DNA of 5,512 bases from Candidatus Methylomirabilota bacterium (GCA_023249165.1 JAHFDE010000137.1:1-5512), one strand, 5' to 3'; positions 1-5,129 are shown, numbered from the stretch's first letter. Notes: generated from the letters alone by a model not told the origin. A program made the numbers and translations.

Positions 1-216
1 CTGGCCAGCGAATGCGGGAATCTCGATGGGGAATTCCGTGCGCTGAAGCCGAAGGCTGCGCCGCTCGATCACTACTATCTACCGACCCGGTATCCCAATA
101 GCCTCCCCGGGGGCATCCCTGCTGAAGCGTTCGATGAGAACGATGCGCACCGCGCGCTGGGGCTCGCGGGAGAGGTGATCGGACTGGTAAAGAGGAAACT
201 GGCAGGCAGGGCATAG
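1..216 (+). CDS. HEPN domain-containing protein, C-terminal part (5' end outside window)
   Basis: Frame 1 is open from the window edge to the TAG at 214-216 and gives 71 residues of a C-terminus. The run LDHYYLPTRYPNSLPGG followed by IPAEAFDENDAHRALGLAGEVI is typical of the end of HEPN-domain proteins, where a Tyr/Pro/Arg-rich loop precedes an acidic residue-led final helix (DENDAHRALGLAGEVIGLVKRKL). HEPN proteins are small all-helical proteins, often RNases or the partners of MNT-type nucleotidyltransferases in toxin-antitoxin-like pairs. The catalytic R-x4-6-H motif, if present, would lie upstream of the window and cannot be judged. The next gene begins 31 nt downstream on the same strand, so co-transcription is plausible. 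The family call comes from motif memory rather than a search; the reading frame itself is certain. Confidence 0.8.
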   Translation: MASECGNLDGEFRALKPKAAPLDHYYLPTRYPNSLPGGIPAEAFDENDAHRALGLAGEVIGLVKRKLAGRA

Positions 217-247
217 GCCCAGAGCATAGAAACCTCAGGTGGCAGCG

Positions 248-508
248 ATGAATAAGAAAAAAAGGACCGCGAGGGAGAAGCTCGAACGCCATCGGAGGCG
301 CCGGCTGCTGACCGAGGCAAAGAAGCTGGACCCCAAAGAAGAGCGTGCGCTGGCAGAAGAAGGGATGACTGGCGAGGAAGCCGCGCCCTCACGCGACGAC
401 CTGGTCCGTTCGGCGTTGACGGTGTGCGGAAAGTACGCCGATCCTGAGGGTCCGTCCCGCGTGGCCGTTGAACATGACCGCCATCTTGACGAGGCGTACC
501 GCTCCTGA
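248..508 (+). CDS. Small basic/acidic protein, possibly antitoxin-like; function unknown
   Basis: This 86-residue ORF starts at ATG 248, preceded by AGGTGG with a 5-nt spacer; an in-frame GTG at 239 lies inside that ribosome site and is less likely. The N-terminus is strongly basic and probably helical (MNKKKRTAREKLERHRRRR). It is followed by LDPKEERALAEEGMTGEE and a C-terminal segment (GKYADPEGPSRVAVEHDRHLDEAYRS). The phrases 'DPxEExALAEEGM' and 'GKYADPEG..V.xxHDxxLDEAY' resemble segments I associate with short antitoxins paired with PIN-domain toxins, but no toxin gene follows. There is no signal peptide or membrane segment. It may be translated together with the HEPN gene just upstream. 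Its last codons and TGA stop overlap the start of a 5S-rRNA-like element, so the C-terminus may have been shaped by that insertion. The gene is probable; the function is not established. Confidence 0.6.
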   Translation: MNKKKRTAREKLERHRRRRLLTEAKKLDPKEERALAEEGMTGEEAAPSRDDLVRSALTVCGKYADPEGPSRVAVEHDRHLDEAYRS

Positions 509-541
509 AAACGGAGTGGGAGAGTAGGACGTTGCCAGGAT
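499..541 (+). repeat. 5S rRNA 3'-half-like element, copy 1 (terminator-linked)
   Basis: The segment 500-518 can fold as 5S helix IV: CGCTCC pairs with GGAGTG (one G-T pair) around the 7-nt loop TGAAAAC. It continues as GGAGAGTAGGACGTTGCC, which matches the loop E/helix V/helix I 3' strand of bacterial 5S rRNA. Bases 512-551 align without gaps to 4119-4158 with 4 mismatches (positions 515, 524, 537, 541), including the A-run and GCCC that begin the terminator stem. The 5' half of 5S rRNA is absent because coding sequence lies there. The element overlaps the TGA stop (506-508) of the preceding ORF. It cannot be a functional 5S gene. Confidence 0.7.
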
Positions 542-544
542 AAA

Positions 545-574
545 AAAGCCCGCCAGTTTTTGCTGGCGGGCTTT
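545..574. terminator. Bidirectional Rho-independent terminator
   Basis: AAAGCCCGCCAG (545-556) pairs perfectly with CTGGCGGGCTTT (563-574) around a 6-nt loop, a 12-bp GC-rich stem. On the plus strand it is followed by a T-rich tract (TTTCTTGTTT). On the minus strand the A-run at 542-547 becomes a U-run. It lies between the convergent 248-508 gene and the SPFH gene, whose stop is at 623, and would end both transcripts. Confidence 0.9.
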
Positions 575-622
575 CTTGTTTGCCCTTGAGGGCGCGCCCG
601 AGTGGTCGCGCACCCAGAGTCG

Positions 623-1555
623 TTATTGGGATGCCGGCGGCCGTTGGTGGTTGATGACACTCATGGCCGTGGCGATCATTGCCCCGATGTCGGCAACGTT
701 CGTGGGAAGGATCATAGCGTTGGTGGACTTCGCCAGCTCGCCGAACTTCGTAATGTACTGTTCGGCGACACGCAACTGCACCGCTTCAGGACCTCCAGGC
801 AACTGGATCGATTCTGCCACCCTCCGGATGCCCACGGCCGTTGCGTTGGCGAGCGCGAGGATGGCCGCCGCGGCCCCTTCCGCTTCATTGATCTGCTGCT
901 GTTTCCTGGCCTCCGAGGCCTTAATGACCTGTTGTTTCTGGCCCTCGGCCGCGTTGATGGCGGCGTCGCGCTCTCCCTCGGAGGTGAGGATGGTTGCCCG
1001 CTTCTCCCGCTCCGCGCGCATCTGCTTCTCCATGGCGGCGAGAACGTCCCTGGGGGGGCTGATGTTCTTGATCTCGTACCGCAGGACCTTGATCCCCCAA
1101 GGATCCGAGGCCTTATCGAGTTCGTTTACGACCTGCGTATTGATGTGGGTGCGCTCCTCGAAGGTCCGGTCCAAGTCGATCTTTCCCACCTCGCTCCGGA
1201 GCGTGGTCTGGGCTAGCTGACTGATCGCGAAGAGATAATCCGACACACCGTACGAGGCCCGTTGGGGATTCATGACCTTGAGGTACAGCACCCCGTCCAC
1301 ATGGACCTGCACGTTGTCGCGGGTGATGCACACCTGCTCGGGGATATCCACGGCCATTTCCTTGAGCGAATGGCGGTAACGGATGCGGTCAAAGAACGGA
1401 AAGAGGACGTAGAAACCGGCCCCGAGCGTGGTCCGGTACTTGCCCAGCCGCTCGACCACATAGGCGCTCTGCTGGGGCACCACCACAGCCGTCTTGGCGA
1501 TGACGATGACCACGAGGACAGTAAGTACCAGAACGACGATCAAGCCTTCGGTCAT
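623..1555 (-). CDS. SPFH-domain (stomatin/paraslipin, QmcA-like) membrane protein
   Basis: This 310-residue protein is the usual length for bacterial stomatin/paraslipin proteins. An N-terminal hydrophobic anchor (about residues 4-25) precedes the SPFH/band-7 domain (about 25-180), which contains VPQQSAYVVERLGKY at 26-40. A charged coiled-coil region follows (about 165-230: ISPPRDVLAAMEKQMRAERE, then spaced AEG/EAR units). The C-terminus includes KFGELAKSTNAMILP at 270-284, as in stomatin-like protein 2 and QmcA. Family members form oligomeric ring assemblies in the inner membrane that organise microdomains and can modulate membrane proteases. ATG 1553-1555 has AAGGAG 7 nt upstream. The NfeD-like gene lies 18 nt upstream on the same strand, the standard operon pairing for these two families, so they very likely act together. 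Transcription ends at the terminator at 545-574. Confidence 0.95.
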   Translation of the reverse strand: MTEGLIVVLVLTVLVVIVIAKTAVVVPQQSAYVVERLGKYRTTLGAGFYVLFPFFDRIRYRHSLKEMAVDIPEQVCITRDNVQVHVDGVLYLKVMNPQRASYGVSDYLFAISQLAQTTLRSEVGKIDLDRTFEERTHINTQVVNELDKASDPWGIKVLRYEIKNISPPRDVLAAMEKQMRAEREKRATILTSEGERDAAINAAEGQKQQVIKASEARKQQQINEAEGAAAAILALANATAVGIRRVAESIQLPGGPEAVQLRVAEQYITKFGELAKSTNAMILPTNVADIGAMIATAMSVINHQRPPASQ

Positions 1556-1573
1556 GGTCTGGCTCCTTTCGAG

Positions 1574-2002
1574 CTACTCGGCCTGAATCCAGAGGGTGAG
1601 GCCCTCGACCCGATACACGCGGCAGCGCTGCCCCTTCGTGAGCGTTCGCTTGTCCCCGTTCTGCACCGTCCACGCGGTACCCCGCAGCTCCGCCTTGCCG
1701 ACGGCCCCCGGGGATAGGTCCTCGAGCAGCGTCGCCACCTCGCCCTGGAGCGTGTCCACGGGGCTCACAGGCTCTTGAGACCTCATCCACGTGACGAGGG
1801 GGCCCCGAAACGCGAGCAGCGAGACGAGCGAAAGCGCCGAAAACAGCAACCACTGGGCCCATTCGGGCCCGCCTATGCCGAACGCGACCATGGCGCCGAT
1901 CACCAGGGCGGCGATGCCGAAAAAGAAGACGAAAAAGCCGGGCGTGACCATTTCAACACCCAGGAGGACCAGGCCGATCAGAATCCAAATCCACCAAGGC
2001 AT
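1574..2002 (-). CDS. NfeD-like membrane protein with C-terminal OB-fold
   Basis: This 142-residue protein matches the short NfeD (YbbJ-type) architecture. Three hydrophobic segments lie at about residues 4-20, 22-43 and 49-66, with the family-like VEMVTPGFFVFFFG at 16-29. They are followed by a soluble C-terminal domain (about 82-142) containing LQGEVATLLEDLSPGAVGK and a closing LTKGQRCRVYRVEGLTLWI, consistent with the small NfeD OB-fold. Short NfeD proteins are encoded beside SPFH/stomatin genes and are thought to be their membrane partners; the N-terminal serine protease of the long form is absent here, as expected. ATG 2000-2002 has GAGG 7 nt upstream. It is the first gene of a two-gene minus-strand operon, followed after 18 nt by the SPFH gene. 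A perfect inverted repeat lies in its leader at 2045-2063. Confidence 0.93.
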   Translation of the reverse strand: MPWWIWILIGLVLLGVEMVTPGFFVFFFGIAALVIGAMVAFGIGGPEWAQWLLFSALSLVSLLAFRGPLVTWMRSQEPVSPVDTLQGEVATLLEDLSPGAVGKAELRGTAWTVQNGDKRTLTKGQRCRVYRVEGLTLWIQAE

Positions 2003-2044
2003 CGCGTGACCTCACTTCTACCGGTTGCGACCGTACTCTAACGG

Positions 2045-2063
2045 GCTCGTGACAATCACGAGC
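2045..2063. promoter_or_regulatory. Perfect 7-bp inverted repeat upstream of the NfeD/SPFH operon
   Basis: GCTCGTG and CACGAGC flank the 5-nt spacer ACAAT, 43-61 bp upstream of the nfeD-like start. It has no T-run on either side, so it is not an intrinsic terminator. It could be a dimeric-regulator operator or a leader hairpin. No convincing -35/-10 pair was identified around it, so its role is inferred from position only. Confidence 0.4.
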
Positions 2064-2175
2064 AAGACATATGCCAAAAGGACCTGGCTCGCAGGCTATT
2101 CCAAAATAGATGTCTGCTATAGACGGCCCGCGCTGGCCAGGACGGTCGAGAGTGCGCCATGCGGGCGGTTTGGTG

Positions 2176-2239
2176 CCCGCCCCTCTAGCGGTGGGTGGCT
2201 GACTGCCCTGGTAACGGGGTGGGAGAGGAGGGCGTTAGC
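2176..2239 (+). repeat. 5S rRNA 3'-half-like element, copy 3 (degenerate, no terminator)
   Basis: The stretch from CCCGCCCCTCTAGCGG through GACTGCCCTGG and TAACGGGGTGGGAGAGGAGG follows the order of the 3' half of bacterial 5S rRNA (helix III 3' strand, loop A, helix IV, loop E, helix V). Bases 2215-2239 match copies 1 and 2 at 20 of 25 positions each, by hand count. The helix IV loop is 7 nt (TGGTAAC), close to TGAAAAC in copy 1, but only the top three pairs plus one lower pair of the stem are kept. The element ends over the TAA of the propeller gene (2235-2237) on the opposite strand. No hairpin and T-run follow it. It is most likely a decayed copy. Confidence 0.45.
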
Positions 2240-3443
2240 GCATGTTCCCGGTGTGACCGAGCGAGTAGCGGCCAGGCTGGGGCCAGACGGTGAGGCCGTG
2301 CGGCTCCTTGCCCACCGGGATCGTTCTGACCTGGCCTGTCGTGGTGTCGATGGCGTAAACGACGTCGTCGTAACGGCCAGAGAGCCACAGCACCTTGCCG
2401 TCGGCGCTCACGTTGCCCATGTCGGGGCTGCCGCCGCCGGGGATGGGCCACGTTGCGACGATCCTGTGCGTGACGAAGTCGACGACAGACACGCTCCCCT
2501 TGCCGCGCGGGGGGCCATACACATGGGAGGAGCCGCGGTTGGCGACGTACAGCTTCGTCGCGTCTCGACTCGGGTAGAGCCCGTGCGCCCCGACCCCGGT
2601 CGTGATGAAGCCGACTTCGGTGAACCGTTCACCGTCGATGAGGAACACACCCCCGGCCTTCATGTCGGCTACGAAGAAGGTCTGGCCGTCGGGCGAGATG
2701 CGGATGTCCTGGGGCATGCCCCCCTTCACGAGCTGGAGATAGCCGAGGATTTTCCGGTTCACGAGGTCGATCTTCACCAGGCTTCCCTGGTACTCGCAGG
2801 TAAAGATGGCGAAGCGGCCGTCGATCGAGAAGTCGCCGTGGTTGATTCCGGCGCACCCCGGCACCGGGAGCGAGCTCTGCAGCGCCATCGTCTGTGGATC
2901 GCGGAAGTCGAGCCGCTTCAGCGCCTCGGCGACCACGATCGCCGAGCGGCCGTCGGGCGTGAAGTACATGTTGTAGGGATCGTCCGCCGGGATGGTTTTT
3001 CCCGGCTTGCCCGTGGTGGGGTCGATGGGGGTCACGCTTCCGTCAGCCCGTCCCTCCGCATTGTTCGTTACCCAGAGCGTCCTGAAGTCCCAGGAGGGGA
3101 CCACGTGCTGCGGGTGCAGGCCCACGGGGAAGCGATCCACCACCGTGAAGGTGTTCGGGTCAATAACGGTCACGTCGCCGGACTGACGGTTGGGCACGTA
3201 GACCCGTGGCAACGCGCCGGCAACGGCGGGGCTCAGCTTGTGAGCCTGCGTCTCGCTGTAGAGATTGTCCGGGTCCACCACCGGCGGCATCCCCGGCACC
3301 GTATCGATGGTGCGCGCTCGCTGTTGCGCGGGTGCGGCACCCAGCCAGGCGGACACAGCAAGCACGAGTCCGATTCCGAGACCTGCGCCCATGAGGGCAC
3401 GAGGTCGAGCACGAGACAGAGGGTAGGTGACATAAAAGAGCAT
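2235..3443 (-). CDS. Secreted YVTN-family (YncE-like) beta-propeller protein
   Basis: A 402-residue protein read from ATG 3441-3443. Residues 1-40 form a Sec signal peptide: basic RARPRAL, hydrophobic core GLGIGLVLAVSAWLG, cleavage near APA-QQ. The mature part is made of repeated beta-propeller blades with YVTN-type signatures: RVYVPNRQSGDVTVIDP (80-96), LWVTNNAEGRADGSVTPIDP (123-142), FTPDGRSAIV, SPDGQTFFVAD, KLYVANRGSSHVYG and SADGKVLWLSG, probably seven blades. It should act outside the cytoplasmic membrane as a binding or scaffold protein; the ligand is unknown. No CxxCH haem site is present; the only cysteines are C197 and C216. No strong ribosome site precedes ATG 3443 (GGCGAG is too distant). 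An alternative start at 3392 (Met18) also lacks one and shortens the signal peptide. The frame stays open upstream to 4007, but that part lacks propeller motifs and overlaps the Cache gene. Confidence 0.9.
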   Translation of the reverse strand: MLFYVTYPLSRARPRALMGAGLGIGLVLAVSAWLGAAPAQQRARTIDTVPGMPPVVDPDNLYSETQAHKLSPAVAGALPRVYVPNRQSGDVTVIDPNTFTVVDRFPVGLHPQHVVPSWDFRTLWVTNNAEGRADGSVTPIDPTTGKPGKTIPADDPYNMYFTPDGRSAIVVAEALKRLDFRDPQTMALQSSLPVPGCAGINHGDFSIDGRFAIFTCEYQGSLVKIDLVNRKILGYLQLVKGGMPQDIRISPDGQTFFVADMKAGGVFLIDGERFTEVGFITTGVGAHGLYPSRDATKLYVANRGSSHVYGPPRGKGSVSVVDFVTHRIVATWPIPGGGSPDMGNVSADGKVLWLSGRYDDVVYAIDTTTGQVRTIPVGKEPHGLTVWPQPGRYSLGHTGNMR

Positions 3444-3542
3444 AGGCGTAAGACTCGCCAAAATTGCACCCGTTGTCAAGCCTGCCTTCACCCGACCCGG
3501 TTCTGGTGGTGCCCGACTGCCCTGGATACAGACTCTTTCCTG

Positions 3543-3571
3543 TTGACAATCGCTGCGCAACTTGATACGAA
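3543..3571 (+). promoter_or_regulatory. Candidate sigma70-type promoter for the Cache-protein gene
   Basis: A perfect -35 hexamer TTGACA (3543-3548) is followed after 17 bp by a weak -10 match TACGAA (3566-3571), about 50 bp upstream of the ATG at 3621. It lies in the 177-bp gap between divergent genes (3444-3620), which otherwise holds no ORF or RNA gene that I can recognise. A TTGACA also exists on the minus strand (3479 to 3474) facing the propeller gene, but I see no matching -10 for it. Confidence 0.35.
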
Positions 3572-3620
3572 CAATCCTCGGCAACCCGCCACAATCAACG
3601 TAATCACAAGGGGGTAAACG

Positions 3621-4082
3621 ATGGTGAAAAGGCGTGGCTTCGTTCTTACGTTCGTGTTCTCTGTCATGGTCGTGGCCGGTGTTGCGACGCTCGTCGCCGC
3701 CCAAGCCCAATATGGCACCGCGGCCGAGGCCAAGGCCATGCTGGAGAAGGCGGTGGCCGCGGTCAAGGCGAACAAGGCCAAGGCCCTGGCCGAGTTCAGC
3801 AAAGGCGAGGGGGGGTTCAAGGACCGGGATCTGTATCCGTACTGCGGCGGTCCAGACGGCAATTTCACCGCCCATCCGACACTCGTCGGCAAGAGCCTCA
3901 AGGACCTGAAGGACAAGACCGGTAAGCCGTTCGGCGCGGATATGTACAAGGTTGCCGCGGAGGGCAAGATCAGCGAGATCAGCTACATGTGGCCGCGGCC
4001 AGGCCAAACCGAGCCGGTCCAGAAGGAACTCTACTTCACCAAGGTCGGCGACCAGATCTGCGCGGTCGGTTATTACAAGTAA
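3621..4082 (+). CDS. Secreted single Cache-domain protein
   Basis: A 153-residue protein with a Sec signal peptide (basic VKRRG, hydrophobic FVLTFVFSVMVVAGVATLV, cleavage near AQA at 27-29). A helical segment (about 33-60) is followed by a compact Cache core. Recognisable parts are DLYPYCGGPDGNFTAHP (70-86), the conserved-looking LVGKSLKDLKDKTGKPF (88-104), then a helix, SYMWPRPG (121-128) and a final pair of strands, ELYFTKVGDQICAVGYY. This is the pattern of sCache_2-type ligand-binding domains usually found as the extracellular part of receptors. Here there is no transmembrane anchor after it and no signalling domain, so it is a free periplasmic protein, perhaps a small-molecule binder. C75 and C147 could form a disulfide. 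ATG 3621 has AAGGGGG 6 nt upstream. The stop is followed at once by a 5S-like element and terminator. Confidence 0.9.
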   Translation: MVKRRGFVLTFVFSVMVVAGVATLVAAQAQYGTAAEAKAMLEKAVAAVKANKAKALAEFSKGEGGFKDRDLYPYCGGPDGNFTAHPTLVGKSLKDLKDKTGKPFGADMYKVAAEGKISEISYMWPRPGQTEPVQKELYFTKVGDQICAVGYYK

Positions 4083-4148
4083 TCCCCTTCCGGGCCGACG
4101 GGGGATGACGCCGTCAATCGGGGTGGGAGAATAGGACGTTGCCGGGAG
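4083..4148 (+). repeat. 5S rRNA 3'-half-like element, copy 2 (terminator-linked)
   Basis: Beginning directly after the Cache-gene TAA, CCCCTTCCGGGCCGACGG resembles the 5S stretch GCCCTCC-x-GCGCCGATGG. A short helix IV follows (CC/GG closing a 7-nt loop GTCAATC, with one mismatch below), and then GGGTGGGAGAATAGGACGTTGCCGGG. Bases 4119-4158 are 36/40 identical to 512-551 without gaps, running into the AAAAAAGCCC that starts the terminator stem. It is too short and lacks the 5' half, so it is not a working 5S gene. The element is probably transcribed as part of the Cache mRNA 3' UTR. Confidence 0.7.
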
Positions 4149-4152
4149 AAAA

Positions 4153-4180
4153 AAGCCCCGGGTCGGATGACCCGGGGCTT
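4153..4180. terminator. Bidirectional Rho-independent terminator
   Basis: AAGCCCCGGGTC (4153-4164) pairs perfectly with GACCCGGGGCTT (4169-4180) around the tetraloop GGAT. The plus-strand 3' side is CTGCTTT, a weak T tract. On the minus strand the A-run 4149-4154 gives six U residues. It serves the Cache gene and, 31 nt beyond its stop, the convergent repeat-protein gene. Confidence 0.9.
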
Positions 4181-4211
4181 CTGCTTTGACGGCCTTTATT
4201 CGAGATCGACG

Positions 4212-5129
4212 CTATTTCTGGCTGCGCGGAGTAGGCGCGGGCCGACCCTGGCCGGCGCCCTGCCGCATCTCGCCCCTGTCCTGCCGGATCTCCCGACGGT
4301 CCCCGCGTATTTCTCGTCGGTCGTCGCGGATCTCACGCCGGTCGTCCCGGATTTCCCTCCGGTCCTCCCGGAGCTCGCCACGGTCCTCTCTGATCTCCTC
4401 GCGAGAAGCCCCTTCGCGAATGTCCTCACGTAGCTCCCGTCTATCCTCCCGGAGCTCGCCACGGTCCTCGCGCAACTCCCGACGGTCCTGTCTCAGCTCC
4501 CGGGTGTCTTGCCGGAGCTCTTTCCGATCCCTGGCAATTTCCCTGGCCTCGTCGCGAAGCCGCGGGTGCTCTGCGAGGAACTTGGCCGCGCCTGGGTGGT
4601 TCAGCATGAAGTGGGCGGCCCGGGGATGCTTGGCCAGCCGTTCGGCCATCCCGGGATGATCCTTGAGGAACTCAGCCAAGCGGGGATGCTGAGCCAGCGC
4701 CTCTGCGGCTTCGGGGTGGTTCGCCAGCCGCTGGGCGAGTCCCGGATGGTTCTTCAAGAGCTGGCCGCACCGGGGATGCCTGGCCAGGAACATGGCCGCT
4801 CGGGGATGCTCGGCGAGTTTCTCCGCCAGTCCCGGGTGCTTTTCCAGAAACTGTTCAAGCCGGGGATGCTTCGCGACCCATTCGGCGAACCGCGCATCCT
4901 TCGCCACATTGTCCGGGGTGATGTCTGCTTCACTGAACCTGCCCGGCACCGCAGGCGTCGCGGGGGTTGCTCCCCCTCCGGGTGCCCCAGGATCGGCAGG
5001 GGTTGCGGGATGCGTCCCGCTCGGGGTTGACCGCGGGGGTCCCTGCTGCGCCCACGTCGCTGTCACGCCCCAGGCCGCGTGTCCTCCAACCAGAAGAGCC
5101 AAGGCCATGAAAAACCTGAACTTTCGCAT
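4212..5129 (-). CDS. Secreted His-Pro decapeptide-repeat protein with charged heptad-repeat tail
   Basis: This 305-residue protein belongs to no family I recognise. The start at 5127-5129 is chosen because GAGGAGG lies 10 nt upstream and residues 1-28 then form a signal peptide (MRKFRFFMALALLVGG, cleavage near WAQ-Q); an in-frame upstream ATG would bury it. Residues 29-63 are a Pro/Gly/Thr/Ala linker. Residues 88-187 are ten exact-length 10-residue units of the form HP(R/G)xAxxLAx, and an eleventh begins with HPRL at 188. Residues 203-290 are about twelve 7-residue units of the form RE(L/I)R(E/D/Q)DR, almost all Arg/Glu/Asp, expected to be a long single helix or coiled coil. No cysteine cluster or enzyme motif is seen; the single Cys is in unit 4. 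A structural or surface/polyanion-binding role is only a guess. The kinase gene lies 119 nt upstream on the same strand. Confidence 0.85.
   Translation of the reverse strand: MRKFRFFMALALLVGGHAAWGVTATWAQQGPPRSTPSGTHPATPADPGAPGGGATPATPAVPGRFSEADITPDNVAKDARFAEWVAKHPRLEQFLEKHPGLAEKLAEHPRAAMFLARHPRCGQLLKNHPGLAQRLANHPEAAEALAQHPRLAEFLKDHPGMAERLAKHPRAAHFMLNHPGAAKFLAEHPRLRDEAREIARDRKELRQDTRELRQDRRELREDRGELREDRRELREDIREGASREEIREDRGELREDRREIRDDRREIRDDRREIRGDRREIRQDRGEMRQGAGQGRPAPTPRSQK
4260..4523 (-). repeat. 21-bp imperfect tandem repeats encoding the heptad tail
   Basis: These bases encode residues 203-290, units of (R/K/G)E(L/I)R(Q/E/D/G)DR every 21 bp, with motifs such as GGTCCTCCCGGAGCTC recurring on the plus strand. 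The periodicity breaks once, at 4380-4418 (residues 238-250), where 13 residues replace the expected 14. Confidence 0.85.
4569..4868 (-). repeat. 30-bp imperfect tandem repeats encoding ten His-Pro decapeptides
   Basis: Ten consecutive 30-bp units (300 bp exactly) encode residues 88-187. The His-Pro codons recur on the plus strand as CGGGGATG, CGGGATG or CGGGTG-type words every 30 bp. Units alternate loosely between HPR and HPG. DNA divergence between units is clear, so this is an old expansion kept under protein-level constraint. Confidence 0.9.

Noticed and set aside
235..1220. Several plus- and minus-strand frames (235-660 -, 576-1220 +, 602-1216 +)
   Set aside because: They overlap the small ORF, the terminator or the SPFH gene in other frames and show no domain, signal or ribosome site.
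2163..2182. GC hairpin GGGCGG / CCGCCC as a terminator for the propeller gene
   Set aside because: The 6-bp stem has an 8-nt loop and no T-run on the minus strand, so it does not qualify as an intrinsic terminator.
3507..3535. Possible fourth 5S-like fragment in the divergent promoter region
   Set aside because: It shares only GACTGCCCTGG (3515-3525) with copy 3 (2201-2211) and lacks the GGGAGAGTAGG-type strand after it; an 11-nt match is not enough.
2025..3617. 530-residue plus-strand open frame
   Set aside because: It lies antisense to the propeller gene, whose signal peptide and blade motifs are clear. The translation is His/Arg/Val-rich and low in recognisable domains, as expected for the opposite strand of a GC-rich gene.
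3444..4007. Minus-strand extension of the propeller frame upstream of its ATG
   Set aside because: It would place the signal peptide in the middle of the protein and is antisense to the Cache gene, which has a strong ribosome site and domain motifs.
4186..4659. 157-residue Ser/Arg-rich plus-strand frame (and a 173-residue frame at 4509-5030)
   Set aside because: Both are antisense to the repeat protein; the SRxSSR pattern is just the reverse strand of the RELREDR codons.
4260..4868. CRISPR or other direct-repeat array
   Set aside because: The regular 30-bp and 21-bp periods are codon-level repeats inside one open frame, with no unique spacers between identical repeats.
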